Of a DNA stretch of 64,000 nucleotides, positions 52,901 through 63,800 are shown one piece after another. The DNA is taken from assembly GCA_947088675.1 (NCBI GenBank), contig CAMUHN010000002.1:38377-102376 (forward strand), in the 5' to 3' direction. Every line of letters starts with the position of its first letter. Position 1 is the first letter of the stretch. A program made the translations under genes and the position numbers. The notes below the pieces were generated by a model that had not been told where the DNA came from, did no database searches, and was given only the letters and a program-made list of their open reading frames with translations. The stretch comes from an uncultured Roseburia sp. GTDB taxonomy: Bacteria > Bacillota > Clostridia > Lachnospirales > Lachnospiraceae.

Positions 52901-55900
52901 TCGGGCTCTTCCGTCTCCGGATTTCGAATCATGGCAAGAATATCGTCTGTATCAACAATACCGTTCTCCGGTATCTCAAAAATACTCTTTCCGATATCTT
53001 TCAATAAAAACTGGCTCAACTCTATCTTCGCAGGCTGATCCTTAGTGCCGGCAGCATAGACATATTTCTGCTCCACCTGATCAATGACAACAGACGCATG
53101 TTTTGCAACCGAGACATGAATCTGTTTGTCTCCTACCGCTGCAAAATAATTCTTGGAAGCCGCCATGGAAACCTGAATGTCCGCTTCTCCGGCGCCGTCA
53201 ATCCGCACATTTCCCTGTGCATCTACGGTGATCACTTCTCCGTTATAAAGTCCGTCGCCCATCTGCGGATTATATGCCTGACTCTTTGTAATGCGGTAAA
53301 TCAGCTCTGACTCTCCATACTTTTCTATCTCTTCCAGCGGAAATACCGCATCCCCGAATGTAACGCGATAATTCTCTCTGTTTACTGTAATTGTTGCCTG
53401 TGCTTTGGTAACAGTAAGCGTACCAGGCAAAAATTCTACTTCATAATTTTTGCTGTCTGCCGTTCCGGTAATATCATAGGTTCCGACATGCGGATTATCC
53501 TCTGTTCCATTGTTTTCGGTCAGCACAAAATCAAGCACGATGCCAAGCACATCCGGCGTATCGGTTCCAACCAGCTTATCTTCCCCTGCAAGATGCCATG
53601 TAAAGACCGGATTCGCCGTATCATATACCTTTTTTGCATCCTCTACCTGAACCGTAATCTTCTTTTTATTAACTCTCGGCTTAATCGTAACCCAGAGAGT
53701 CTCATACAGTTCCTGATTATCGGGCGTAAAAACTGCAACCAGATCAGGTTTTGCCGGCGCTTCCCCGTCATCCACCGGATAAATGGTTTCGCCTTCTCCG
53801 GAAGAAATAATCGGCGTATTGTCATTTTCATCCACATAATGGGTATAGACCGCCCATGTTCCTCCTGCGTCCGGCGCCATATCATCCGCAAGTTCCGGCG
53901 GCGTCAGCGTCATATCTTTCGGTTTCGTACCGTATTCGCCCTCAAGCGTAGGCAGTCCGTCACCCTTGAATTTTGTGATAATCTTACAGGTCTTAAAATC
54001 AATGGTCTTTGGCGTAACAATCTGATTGCCTGCACGGTCTACAGCTGCAATATACAGCCGGTATTCCGTATTCGGCGAAAGATCTGTCATCTCAAATGTA
54101 TTCCCTCCGCCGGCTTTCATCTCTCCTTTTCCGGCAGTTCCGTCTTCGGCCGCTTCGCCTGCTGCAATAATATCTTCCACAGACGGCGCCGCCTCATCCC
54201 GCGGCAATACTTTAAAATAGAATGTTCCTTTCTCCGTAGCATTGAAATAACTGATGGTAGCCGACGTATCTTTTAATGTTCCCTGTACCTTGGTCGGAGA
54301 AATGATGAACCCGATCTCCGGCGGCGTCTTATCTATGGTGATACCTGCCGAACAGATGTAACTGCTCTTATTTCCAAACTTATCTGTCGCATAGGCATAA
54401 ACAACATATTTTCCTTCGCCGTTAATGGTAAATCCGGCATACGTCCCCTCTTCCAACGACGGCGCTTCGGTAAACCAGTCCGGATTGGATTCCAGTACAG
54501 TCGGATCTTTCAGCTCCAGTTCGCTCTCGACCACTTCATCCAATGTACTGCTGCTTACTTTATCTACAAAATAATAAATCTTATCGAGACCAATGAGCTT
54601 GTCATATGCCTCAATTCTTACTGAAACTTCCTGATTATCTACAGTGGAAAACGTCGTTTTCTTTGTTGTGCCAGGATCAACCCGGTAGGGCGAACGTTTG
54701 CCGTTCTCACCGGAAATTGTAATACCGCCTGTTCTCGTATTGTTAAAGACAGGCCCCTGCGCATCAATCGACAGAATAACTTTCTCCTCTCTGTAGTTTG
54801 GCGTTCCGTTATTGGGAACAAACACAATGTAGCCGTCTGCGTCCTTTAAGTAGAAAGTAAATTCCTGATCAATCCCTTCGCTTTTGATCTCAATTTTACT
54901 GCCGTCGCCTGTCGTCGCATTCCCGGCTTTTCCAAGCCAGATCGTATAACCGTTCGCCGGCAAAAGCGTTACGGCTCCCTTATACCAGTTGTCACCGGTC
55001 AGTCCGTCCGGAGTCGGGACCTTATCTCCCTGTATCGTATAATAATCTTTGACGTCGCCTGACCAGATCTTCGGATTAATCTTAAACGGAACTGAAATCT
55101 GTCCGGTAAAATTTCCGTTCGTTTTTCCGGTAATCACCGCTGTTGCGCTGCCGACATTTGTATTATTGCGGTATGTAACCGTATAATCATTCTCTGTCAG
55201 ACATGCAAACGATCCGTCGCCTGAAATTGAAACTGCAGGTTCCCTTGGCGTCGCACTGTAGTATTCGTCTGCAATCGCCTGAAACATACTCTGGGACAGT
55301 GATTTTCTCTGAATCGTAAAATCATATACCTTAAACTGCGTGGCTGCAAAGTTTGTCGCCTCGTCCACAATGACCCACAACTCATACTCCCCGGCATTCT
55401 TTGGCGGAGAGGCAAGATATGTGCTGCCTCTTCTCGTGCGGTAACCGATGCGCGCATTCAATCCGTTTTTCGCTGTAACAGTTGCCACTCTCTCTTTCCC
55501 GTCAAACTCGGAGATCAGATTCCAGTTATCAACGCGCTCCACTGTCACGTCGTCAGCTGTCGGCGTCTTTTTGGCAATTGTCACCGTCTTTTCTGCGAAA
55601 GCCATTTCATAATTACCGGTTGCCGACATCTCGACGCGGACAATATAAGTACCTGCATCCGACGGTATGCCGGCAAGCGGGTTTTTCCTGTCCGTATCAC
55701 TGGCGTTATACCATTTGATCGTCTTTGTTGCACCGGCATCTCCACTGTAAACAATCTGTGCGTCGGTCGGTTCTTTGACCGTATCTCCGTATGTGTAATT
55801 CACCTGATAAGTATCAAGAATCCTGACCTCAGCCTGTTTACGTTTTACCAGAAATTTTGCAGTGCCGGTGCCGCTGTAATTGCCCTGGCCCATAATCTGG

Positions 55901-58323
55901 ATATCATATTCTTTCGCCTCGATATAGGATTCTCCGGTAGCAAACACCGTATAGAACCAGTCCTTATTTACCTCCAATGTCCGACTGCCATCCGTAACCT
56001 CGACTTCAATATCATCCGGTATTTTCAGGGCGTTGCCTGTATAATACGCCTCCGCGTTGGCAGGTTTTATCACTTTTATTGTAATATCACTGCTGGTCAG
56101 CGGTTTTCTGTTTACACGAAATGCCACGTTTTGTTCAATATCATTGTAATTTGTTGAACCTGTCACCTTAATTTTCAGCCAGTAGTCATACGATGGATTT
56201 ACTCCGGCGCTGTAGGTTCTGCATGGAAAAGTCGTATCGTTTAAGACACCGCTTGTTACATTCTGCCATCCGCTGGTCGGCGCGGATCCCGGACTGTTGC
56301 TGTTCCAGTTGGCGTACTGGTAAGTAATCGTTCGACCGCCTTCCCAGTCGTCCGGCAGCGAGACACTGAGTCCGCCGCTGTGGTCATTATACGTATAATT
56401 CGTGTTTTCTACCCTTACTTCTCCGAATTTTTTATTGGAGTACCGGGCCTGTGTCTGATGTTTATAGACGATTGCATGACCTTCTGTCTTAAACTGGGGC
56501 CACTGGTCTTTCGGCCAGCTGTTATCCACGTTCTGACGCCAGATCAGGTCTCCGGTCGACTTATCGCCATTCAGCTGATACGTAATCTGACCGGATGTAA
56601 AAAATGTCAGAGGCGCACTCTGTCCCAGAGAATTGGCATTCGCGGATGTTACAAAATACGCATTTGTAAATGTGGTGGCGGTATCTGCCTGCTCCGCCAG
56701 CTTGTAAGCATTTGTAAAACTGCAGGTAATCGAAGAATCTGCCGAGACAGTATGCGCAATACCTGCCGTTGTTCCCGGCGTCGCCATCTGTGTAAAACAG
56801 TTTGTTACCGTGGACGTTCCGGCAAGTTCTCCGCAGAGCACACCAGACTTTGCACCCGGTATACTGCTGACTGACGCGCCGGCCAGCCCAAAGTGTCTGA
56901 TCACCGCACCGTCTGCTTTTCCGAAAAATCCGGCATAGTTGTCAACAGCAGCTTCCACACGCATACCGGAAACAGTAAATCCGTTTCCGTCAAAAGTTCC
57001 AGCAAACGGCGCGGCATTCGTTCCAATCGGCGTCCATTTTGCAGTCAGCGCAATATCCGCCGTAAGAACCGCGCATGCGTCCGCATCCTGTGTCTGATCT
57101 GTCAGATTTCCGTTTACCAGCATCCGAAACCAGAACAGCTCCGACTCACTGCCGATCATATAGGGGTCCGCCGCTGTTCCGGAACCTGAAGTAGGAGGAA
57201 CAACCAGTACGCCCTCGATTACCTCCGGCTGCAGTGGATAACGGCTCGCGCTTAAGACGGGGCCATTGGAAAAGGAAACGCCCTCAATCAGGTTATTGGG
57301 CGTATATACGGTACTGACTTCGCCCCCGTCAACCTGTGTCTTTGATCCAAGCAGCAAATATTTTGTGGATATATTTTTCGAATCTGTTATGTCCGTTGTA
57401 TTTGCTTTATCCACCCATACATCTGCAAGGTACCATCCGCTGCCAACTTTCACATAATTCCAGCTCTTTCCGTTGCCGTCATTGACCAGCACGCATGAAA
57501 ATCCCTTTTTTTCGCAGATTACTTTCATCGCCTGCGCATATGCGTCTGCGCCTGGCGCATCGTCTCCTGTCAGCTGTTTGATCGCGCTGACTGCTTTTCC
57601 TGCCAGCTCAGACGTCCCGGCAGATGTCTGGCTGAAATTGGCTGTAATCAGCCAGTCATGTATTGCTTTGACCTTATCGACCTCATACGCTCCCGAGACA
57701 TTGATTCCGTTGATAATCCGGTCGAGTTCCGCCGTCTCGTTCTGCCTTGCCGCAGGCTCCTCATACCCTGCCGTGTACACAGTATAAGGATTCGTAATCG
57801 GATCTACATAAGAAAGAATCAGATAATACATATACTGCCACGTGCCGCCTGGCTGCTGTCCTCTCGACACAAGCCCAAACTCCGGCGTATCCGACAGCCA
57901 GAATATCTCCGGATGATCTTTTAAAAACGCCTGATAGGCAATCAGAAGATTCTTTCGGATTTCCAGATCCCTGTCGCTGCTCTCATCAATCTGATTCGGT
58001 TCCATCATATAATCGCCGACGGAAAAACCGATATAAGGATTGGCCACACCCTCGGCGCTTCCGATCGTAATCTTCGAGCCATTAAGCAGCACATGGTTTC
58101 CGCCCGTTCCGGTATCGCGATCCAGATTATTGTAAAAATCTTTCGCATACTGTGGCAGGTCAACCCTGTCAATCCATTTTTCAAAAGCGCCTTCATTCTG
58201 ACCCGCCCTGGCGTCCGCCGCAGACACGCTGACCATTGACAAATCGAGCGACGTCGCAAGCAGGGCAAACGCAAGCAGGAATGCAAGTACTCTTCTGATT
58301 CTGAACTTCCTTTTTCCTTCCAT
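49987..58323 (-). CDS. giant secreted multidomain surface protein with BspA-type leucine-rich repeats
   Basis: About 2778 residues. Signal peptide about 1-36 (ending VSAAD). Residues about 190-320 are a transglutaminase-like fold in which the usual Cys and His positions (GVCxGYA and HxWN) read GADAYA and KSWN. About 380-560 is a GLUG-like region. About 600-1800 is a chain of beta domains with MBG/YDG- and Ig/Fn3-type patterns. About 1800-1880 is an acidic Pro/Gly linker. About 1890-2260 holds more Ig-like units. About 2280-2550 has seven CxxC motifs. About 2600-2768 are BspA-type leucine-rich repeats (IGNNVTKIGNGAFFGC-like). No LPXTG, so attachment is unexplained. ATG 58323 has GGAGG upstream and gives a normal signal peptide. 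Role inferred: adhesion or glycan contact. Confidence 0.85.
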   Translation of the reverse strand: MEGKRKFRIRRVLAFLLAFALLATSLDLSMVSVSAADARAGQNEGAFEKWIDRVDLPQYAKDFYNNLDRDTGTGGNHVLLNGSKITIGSAEGVANPYIGFSVGDYMMEPNQIDESSDRDLEIRKNLLIAYQAFLKDHPEIFWLSDTPEFGLVSRGQQPGGTWQYMYYLILSYVDPITNPYTVYTAGYEEPAARQNETAELDRIINGINVSGAYEVDKVKAIHDWLITANFSQTSAGTSELAGKAVSAIKQLTGDDAPGADAYAQAMKVICEKKGFSCVLVNDGNGKSWNYVKVGSGWYLADVWVDKANTTDITDSKNISTKYLLLGSKTQVDGGEVSTVYTPNNLIEGVSFSNGPVLSASRYPLQPEVIEGVLVVPPTSGSGTAADPYMIGSESELFWFRMLVNGNLTDQTQDADACAVLTADIALTAKWTPIGTNAAPFAGTFDGNGFTVSGMRVEAAVDNYAGFFGKADGAVIRHFGLAGASVSSIPGAKSGVLCGELAGTSTVTNCFTQMATPGTTAGIAHTVSADSSITCSFTNAYKLAEQADTATTFTNAYFVTSANANSLGQSAPLTFFTSGQITYQLNGDKSTGDLIWRQNVDNSWPKDQWPQFKTEGHAIVYKHQTQARYSNKKFGEVRVENTNYTYNDHSGGLSVSLPDDWEGGRTITYQYANWNSNSPGSAPTSGWQNVTSGVLNDTTFPCRTYSAGVNPSYDYWLKIKVTGSTNYNDIEQNVAFRVNRKPLTSSDITIKVIKPANAEAYYTGNALKIPDDIEVEVTDGSRTLEVNKDWFYTVFATGESYIEAKEYDIQIMGQGNYSGTGTAKFLVKRKQAEVRILDTYQVNYTYGDTVKEPTDAQIVYSGDAGATKTIKWYNASDTDRKNPLAGIPSDAGTYIVRVEMSATGNYEMAFAEKTVTIAKKTPTADDVTVERVDNWNLISEFDGKERVATVTAKNGLNARIGYRTRRGSTYLASPPKNAGEYELWVIVDEATNFAATQFKVYDFTIQRKSLSQSMFQAIADEYYSATPREPAVSISGDGSFACLTENDYTVTYRNNTNVGSATAVITGKTNGNFTGQISVPFKINPKIWSGDVKDYYTIQGDKVPTPDGLTGDNWYKGAVTLLPANGYTIWLGKAGNATTGDGSKIEIKSEGIDQEFTFYLKDADGYIVFVPNNGTPNYREEKVILSIDAQGPVFNNTRTGGITISGENGKRSPYRVDPGTTKKTTFSTVDNQEVSVRIEAYDKLIGLDKIYYFVDKVSSSTLDEVVESELELKDPTVLESNPDWFTEAPSLEEGTYAGFTINGEGKYVVYAYATDKFGNKSSYICSAGITIDKTPPEIGFIISPTKVQGTLKDTSATISYFNATEKGTFYFKVLPRDEAAPSVEDIIAAGEAAEDGTAGKGEMKAGGGNTFEMTDLSPNTEYRLYIAAVDRAGNQIVTPKTIDFKTCKIITKFKGDGLPTLEGEYGTKPKDMTLTPPELADDMAPDAGGTWAVYTHYVDENDNTPIISSGEGETIYPVDDGEAPAKPDLVAVFTPDNQELYETLWVTIKPRVNKKKITVQVEDAKKVYDTANPVFTWHLAGEDKLVGTDTPDVLGIVLDFVLTENNGTEDNPHVGTYDITGTADSKNYEVEFLPGTLTVTKAQATITVNRENYRVTFGDAVFPLEEIEKYGESELIYRITKSQAYNPQMGDGLYNGEVITVDAQGNVRIDGAGEADIQVSMAASKNYFAAVGDKQIHVSVAKHASVVIDQVEQKYVYAAGTKDQPAKIELSQFLLKDIGKSIFEIPENGIVDTDDILAMIRNPETEEPDEGGENPDPDEGGTENPDASETPENPDENQTKEGEDQTPGGDDQNPGGSGDDTQTPGGDDQNPGGSAVEAKAFVGHRSGNLFYQVKKLGEDMIGTYADITVNIVSANYEPLTVNIHVLIRDKIQPFEDKKAEVDVVDKSELTYGVLLGDVALNTETARFVEEGSDNEVTGTLVWKEPETVLQVGNAQAVWLFTPDDTETYKILEGTLYFTVNKAVPIVQTPTASPSQIIYNPTTHLSDISVNGSNGTWTVGGTETTVRGTWGWKEPDSVPTVDKPTYTAVFTPRDTDNYDPAEIETEISVSKAVPFIAANPQTSELTYGDTLLNAEFTGGSVQYNQNSNIPGFDTPVPGTFAWIDDSIRPQVPDSQKTLYDVEFIPDDEINYESVGFMMTVTVNPAEKPDNTPEYDHQDVPLEVEYISQIDLPENWEWDEKEDWALKSGMEYHLTAIYKGEDAGVGNFIIERVSITVRRAGCVHPNREERNVKSTTCFEDGYTGDIYCSVCGEVISAGTIVASPGHQWDAGVVTLEPTCEEDGTALFTCTVCHETEERVNDPRVEKRGHDWEEELTMLDPTCTEDGATFIRCKRCDAIMPGTEIKIPSFGGHIGGTATCTQEAVCERCGERYGEVDPTNHPETEVRGVTEVSCSQEGYTGDTYCLVCENLVTAGSVIEKLPHRWMERRCITQPDCVHPGLEVLICGNCGIEQEEVIEATGVHRWSTEYTIDRPVQGSTDGSKSFHCTICDTINQASIVAITAAPSAGSTVNQPTGDYKVVTPGTSKTPSVEYTKPADKNAAKVTIPAAITVNGISYQVTSVAANAFKNNKKITQVTIGNNVTKIGNGAFFGCTKLQTVKIGNKVKTIGNNAFEGCKKLKSVTIGSKVTSIGTKAFNKCTGLTKITIPKSVSKIGKQAFNGCSKLKSITIKTTKLKSSNVGSSAFKGTSSTAVVKVPKSKLSAYKKLLKSKGMSKKATYKKA
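52704..52794 (-). repeat. 40-base direct repeat in the acidic linker of the giant gene
   Basis: Two copies (52704-52743 and 52755-52794), 51 bases apart start to start, encode QTPGGDDQNPGGS. The copies are identical over nearly all positions. Confidence 0.85.
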
Positions 58324-58394
58324 AGATTTACCTCCAATTTCAAACACAGCAAGGCGTTCATGAAAAATCACAAACGCCTGTTCCCCTCTGCTGT

Positions 58395-60866
58395 TTATTT
58401 ACGCTCAGAGCTCTTTACCTCAATGCTCTTTAAATGCCAGATCTCCTCCGCATACTCTAAAATCGTACGGTCGGAAGAAAATTTACCGGCATGGGCTACG
58501 TTAAGAATCGCACTCTTTGCCCAGCCGCTCTCATCCCTGTAAGCTTTGCCCACACGCTTCTGCGCCTCCGCGTAAGAGCGGAAATCCTTTAAAATGAAGT
58601 AAGTATCCGCATATTTTGTGGACTGCGTATTTAACAGCGAATTATAAATATCACGGAACATCTCGGAATCGTTTGCGGAATAAAAACCGTTGATCAGCTG
58701 CATCAATACTTTCCGGACATCCTGATCGTTATTAAAAATCTGCATCGGATCATAATCACGGTTGTGCTCATGTGCAATCACCTCATCGGAACTTAATCCG
58801 AAGATAAACGCATTTTCCTCTCCGACTTCCTCGACAATCTCAACGTTTGCCCCGTCCATCGTTCCAAGCGTCAGCGCGCCGTTTAACATAAATTTCATAT
58901 TTCCGGTACCGGAAGCTTCCTTGCTTGCAGTCGAAATCTGCTCGCTCACATCTGCCGCCGCAAAAATCCATTCTGCGTTGGAGACGCGATAGTCCTCAAT
59001 AAAGACGACTTTGATCTTGCCCCTGATGCTGCTGTCGTTGTTGATCACATCCGCAACACTGTTGATCAGCTTAATCGTAAGCTTGGCAATTTTGTATCCC
59101 GCCGCTGCTTTCGCGCCAAAAATAAATGTTCTTGGATAAAAATCCATTTCCGGATGCTCTTTTAACTCATTATACAGATACATAATATGCAGAATATTTA
59201 ACAGCTGACGCTTGTATTCATGAAGCCGCTTGACCTGTACATCGAAAATAGAACGCGGGTCCACCTCAATGCCATTGTGCTCTTTGATATATTTTGCAAG
59301 GCGAATCTTATTGCGGTACTTGATATTCATAAATTCCTGCTGTGCTTTCTCGTCGTCCGCATAGATTGCCAGTTTTTCCAAATGGGAAAGCTTTGTGATC
59401 CACTCGTCCCCGATGTGCTCCGTCACCCAGTCGGCAAGGAGCGGATTTCCATGCAGCAAAAATCTTCTCTGTGTGATACCGTTTGTCTTGTTGTTAAATT
59501 TGCGCGGAAACAGCTCGTAAAAATCACGCAGCTGTTCGTTCTTTAATATCTCGGTGTGAAGCCTTGCCACACCGTTTACAGAATAACCTGCCGCAATGGC
59601 AAGATGTGCCATTTTTACCTGGCCGTCATAGATAATTGCCATCTTGGCAATTCTTGCATTATCGCCCGGAAAACTTGCCTGAATCTGCAGAATAAAACGG
59701 CGGTTAATCTCTTCAATAATCTGGTAGATACGCGGAAGCAGTCTCGAGAATATCTCAATCGGCCATTTTTCAAGCGCCTCGGCCATTATCGTATGGTTTG
59801 TATAAGCGCAGGTATGCGATGTAATATCCCAAGCTTCCTCCCAGCCTAATCCCTCCTCGTCCATTAAGATACGCATCAGTTCGGCTACCGTTACAGTCGG
59901 ATGCGTATCGTTTAACTGGAATGTAATCTTCTCCGGCAATTTACCGATATCATCATGATTCTTTTTAAACTTGGCAAGAGCTCTCTGTACACTTGCTGAT
60001 ACAAAGAAATACTGCTGTTTTAAGCGCAGTTCTTTCCCGGCGATATGGTTGTCATTCGGATAAAGCACTTCGACCAGATTGCGCGCAAGGTTTTCCTGCT
60101 CCACCGCCTTTTTGTAATCGCCTTTGTCAAACGAGTCAAGCTCAAAGCACTCTTTCGCCTCGGCATCCCAGATCATCAAGGTATTCACCATACGGTTGCC
60201 GTAACCGATCACCGGCATGTCATACGGAACAGCAAGAATGGACTGATACCCCTCGTGGATAAAATGTGTTTTTCCGTCCACCCCGCGCTCCGCGCGCACA
60301 TAGCCGCCGAATTTCACTTCATAAGTATACTCCGGCCTGCGCAGCTCAAACGGATATCCGTTCTTAAGCCAGTTGTCCGGCACTTCCATCTGGAATCCGT
60401 TTTTGATCTGCTGTTTAAACATCCCGTAACGGTAGCGTATTCCACAGCCGTATGCCGGATAGCCAAGCGTCGCAAGCGATTCCATAAAGCAAGCTGCAAG
60501 ACGCCCGAGGCCGCCGTTTCCAAGAGCCGGATCCGGCTCCTGATCTTCGATCGTATCAAGATTTAAGCCAATCTCGTTCAGTGCGTCTTTCACATCGTGA
60601 TACGCCTTTAAATTGATCAGATTGTTGCCCAGTGCGCGGCCCATCAAAAATTCCATTGACATATAATAGACAATCTTCGGATCTTCCTCATCAATCGTGC
60701 GCTGTGTATCCAGCCACTGGTCTATAATCACATCCTTTACCGCATAGGAAACTGCCTGAAAAATCTCCTGCTGGCTTGCCTCCTCCAGAGTCTTTCGGTA
60801 GAGATTTTTGACATTTTCCTGCACGCTGCGTATAAATACATCTTTCTCAAATAAATTTGTGTTCAT
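58395..60866 (-). CDS. glgP: glycogen/starch phosphorylase
   Basis: 823 residues, full family length. It releases glucose-1-phosphate from alpha-1,4-glucans with phosphate and PLP. Signatures: YYMSMEFLMGRALGNNLINL near 60-80, GNGGLGRLAACFMESLATLGYPAYGCGIRYRYG, QLNDTHPTVTVAELMRIL, DVQVKRLHEYKRQLLN and the PLP lysine in SKEASGTGNMKFMLNGALTLGTMDGANVEI near 650. ATG 60866 is preceded by GAGAGGAG and is preferred to a GTG seven codons earlier. It starts 22 bases after ileS stops and lies 71 bases before the giant gene, so it is probably transcribed with ileS. Confidence 0.96.
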   Translation of the reverse strand: MNTNLFEKDVFIRSVQENVKNLYRKTLEEASQQEIFQAVSYAVKDVIIDQWLDTQRTIDEEDPKIVYYMSMEFLMGRALGNNLINLKAYHDVKDALNEIGLNLDTIEDQEPDPALGNGGLGRLAACFMESLATLGYPAYGCGIRYRYGMFKQQIKNGFQMEVPDNWLKNGYPFELRRPEYTYEVKFGGYVRAERGVDGKTHFIHEGYQSILAVPYDMPVIGYGNRMVNTLMIWDAEAKECFELDSFDKGDYKKAVEQENLARNLVEVLYPNDNHIAGKELRLKQQYFFVSASVQRALAKFKKNHDDIGKLPEKITFQLNDTHPTVTVAELMRILMDEEGLGWEEAWDITSHTCAYTNHTIMAEALEKWPIEIFSRLLPRIYQIIEEINRRFILQIQASFPGDNARIAKMAIIYDGQVKMAHLAIAAGYSVNGVARLHTEILKNEQLRDFYELFPRKFNNKTNGITQRRFLLHGNPLLADWVTEHIGDEWITKLSHLEKLAIYADDEKAQQEFMNIKYRNKIRLAKYIKEHNGIEVDPRSIFDVQVKRLHEYKRQLLNILHIMYLYNELKEHPEMDFYPRTFIFGAKAAAGYKIAKLTIKLINSVADVINNDSSIRGKIKVVFIEDYRVSNAEWIFAAADVSEQISTASKEASGTGNMKFMLNGALTLGTMDGANVEIVEEVGEENAFIFGLSSDEVIAHEHNRDYDPMQIFNNDQDVRKVLMQLINGFYSANDSEMFRDIYNSLLNTQSTKYADTYFILKDFRSYAEAQKRVGKAYRDESGWAKSAILNVAHAGKFSSDRTILEYAEEIWHLKSIEVKSSERK

Positions 60867-60888
60867 TGGTCTGTATTCTCCTCTCACT

Positions 60889-63800
60889 TTAAAGGTTTTG
60901 TACTCCTAAAACAACCGTTTCTCCATTAATGTTCCACTCTTTTGCATAGATCCCGTTGTTTTTCCCTTCCGATAACGCGGTGTCTTCGGTAATACAGTCG
61001 GCCAGCACATCGGCTTTGATCGCGTCTCCGTACTGATCCAGAATCCGTTTTACCTTTTCTCCTGTGCGGCTGTATACGAAAATCCTGTCTGTCACCTGAA
61101 ATCCCGCTTCTTTGCGCATTGTCTGAAGCTTGCTGATCAGTTCCCTCACAAACCCCTCGTCGATTAATTCCGGCGTCAGGTTGGTGTCGAGCACAACCGT
61201 CAGGTCCTGATTGTTCTCCGTAACATAACCTTCCCTCTGTGTCATTGTGATTAACAGGTCTTCTTCCCTTAGTATTATATCGTCATTTATGTCTCTTAAA
61301 ATAAGAGTTCCCTGTGATTTTAATTCCTGCATTGCCGAATTTCCGTCAAGCGCCGCCAGCGATTTCTGGATCTGTCCTAAAAATTTGCCGTATTTGGGTC
61401 CGACCGTGCGCAGCTGCGGTTTAAAAATATAGTCGGTGAAAGCGCTCACATCATCCGTAAATGACAGTTCTTTGACATTCAGTTCCTCTTTTATGATCTC
61501 CGTAAAATAGACAGGCAGCGCAAAAGGCGCCCTGACATACATTTTGCCGATTGGCTGACGGTTCTTGATGGCTGCATTATTGCGGCAGGCACGCCCCATC
61601 ACAACAATCTTTAAGACCTCATCCATATTCTTTTCCAGTTCAGCATTGATCATTGATTCATCGGCAGCCGGAAAATCGCACAGATGTATACTCTCCGGCG
61701 CAGATACGTCAGCGGAGCAGACAAGATTGCGATAGATCTCCTCCGTCATAAACGGAATCATGGGCGCTGCGCATTTGCAGATTGTGACAAGCGCTGTGTA
61801 GAGCGTCATATAGGCATTCACTTTATCCTGCTCCATGCCTTTGGCCCAGAAGCGTTCGCGGCTCCTTCTGACATACCAGTTGCTCATATCGTCCACAAAA
61901 GAGTCAAGCGCCCGCGCTGCCTCCGGGATCCTGTATCCGGCAAGAAACGCGTCAACTTCCTTTACCACCGTGTTTAACTTAGACAGCAGCCATTGATCCA
62001 TCACCGAAAGCTTCTCATATTCCAGCTTATGCTCCGCTGCGTTAAATGAATCAATATTTGCATACAGTACAAAAAATGCATAGGTATTCCACAGTGTTCC
62101 TAAAAATTTGCGCTGTCCTTCCTGCACTGCTCTGCCGTGAAAACGATTCGGAAGCCATGGCGCGCTGTTAATATAAAAATACCATCGGATTGCATCCGCC
62201 CCATAATTTTCCAGCGCTTCAAACGGATCTACCGCATTGCCTTTCGATTTGCTCATTTTCTGTCCGTTCTCGTCCTGCACATGTCCAAGCACGATTACAT
62301 TTTCATACGGCGCTTTGTGGAAAAGAAGCGTCGATTCCGCAATCAGCGAATAAAACCATCCTCTTGTCTGATCCACAGCCTCCGAAATAAACTGCGCCGG
62401 AAACTGCTGCCGGAACAGCTCCTGATTTTCAAACGGATAATGGTGCTGCGCAAACGGCATCGCGCCGGAATCAAACCAGCAGTCGATCACCTCCGGCACA
62501 CGCCGCATGACTTTCCCGCAATCCGGACAGGTAAAGGTCACTTCATCAATATAGGGTCTGTGCAGCTCGATTTTGGCCGCCTCACTTTTCCCGCTCTTTT
62601 CCGCAAGTTCTGCGCGGCTTCCGACTGCCTCCTGATGTCCGCAGCCCTCGCACTCCCAGATATTAAGCGGCGTACCCCAGTAACGGTTCCTTGATATGCC
62701 CCAGTCCTGTATATTCTCAAGCCAGTCGCCAAAACGCCCTTTTCCGATGGATTCCGGAATCCAGTTGACCGTGTTATTGTTTGCAATCAGCTCGTCTTTT
62801 ACCGCAGTCATTTTGATAAACCACGATTCTCTCGCATAGTAGATTAACGGCGTATCGCATCTCCAGCAGTGCGGATAATCATGTTCGAATTTGGGGGCGT
62901 CAAACAGCTTTCCATCTGCCTCCAGATCTTTTAAAATAACCGGATCGGCTTTTTTTACAAACAATCCGGCATACGGCGTATCCTCTGTCATCTCGCCTTT
63001 GCCGTCTACAAACTGCACAAACGGCAGGTCATAGTTGCGGCCGACCCGCGCGTCGTCCTCGCCAAACGCAGGCGCAGTGTGTACTATGCCGGTACCGTCC
63101 GACATGGTTACATACTCGTCGCATGTGATATAATGTCCTTTTTTCTTCTGTTTTCTGACATAATCCCCCGTAAAGGAAAACAGCGGCTCATATTCTTTTC
63201 TCTCCAGTTCTTTTCCGGTATACCGTTCCAGAATCTGATAAGCCGGCTCTCCCTCTTTCCGTTCTATCACGCCAAGCACCTGATCCAGCAGCGCCTCTGC
63301 CATATAATAAGTAAATCCATCCGCCGCTTTTACTTTGCAGTAAGATTCATCCGGGTGCACACAGAGCGCAACATTTGACGGAAGCGTCCACGGCGTCGTT
63401 GTCCATGCCAGAAAATAAGCGTCCTCGCCCTTTACAGGAAAACGAACGACTGCCGAACGCTCTTTCACGCTCTTATACCCCTGCGCAACCTCCTGGCTGG
63501 AGAGCGGCGTACCGCAGCGCGGGCAGTAAGGCACAATCTTAAATCCTTTATATAGTAATTTCCGATCCCAGATTTCTTTTAATGCCCACCACTCCGATTC
63601 AATAAAATTATCGTCGTATGTGACATACGGATGTTCCATATCCGCCCAGAAACCGACTGTCTCGGAAAAATCTTCCCACATTCCCTTATATTTCCATACA
63701 GATTCTTTGCATTTTTCAATAAAAGGTTCCATTCCGTACTCTTCAATCTGCTCTTTTCCATTCAATCCGAGCAGCTTCTCCACTTCAAGCTCGACCGGAA

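Noticed and set aside
62137-62694. Plus-strand 185-codon frame inside ileS
   Set aside because: Shadow of the well-conserved ileS reading frame; no own signals.
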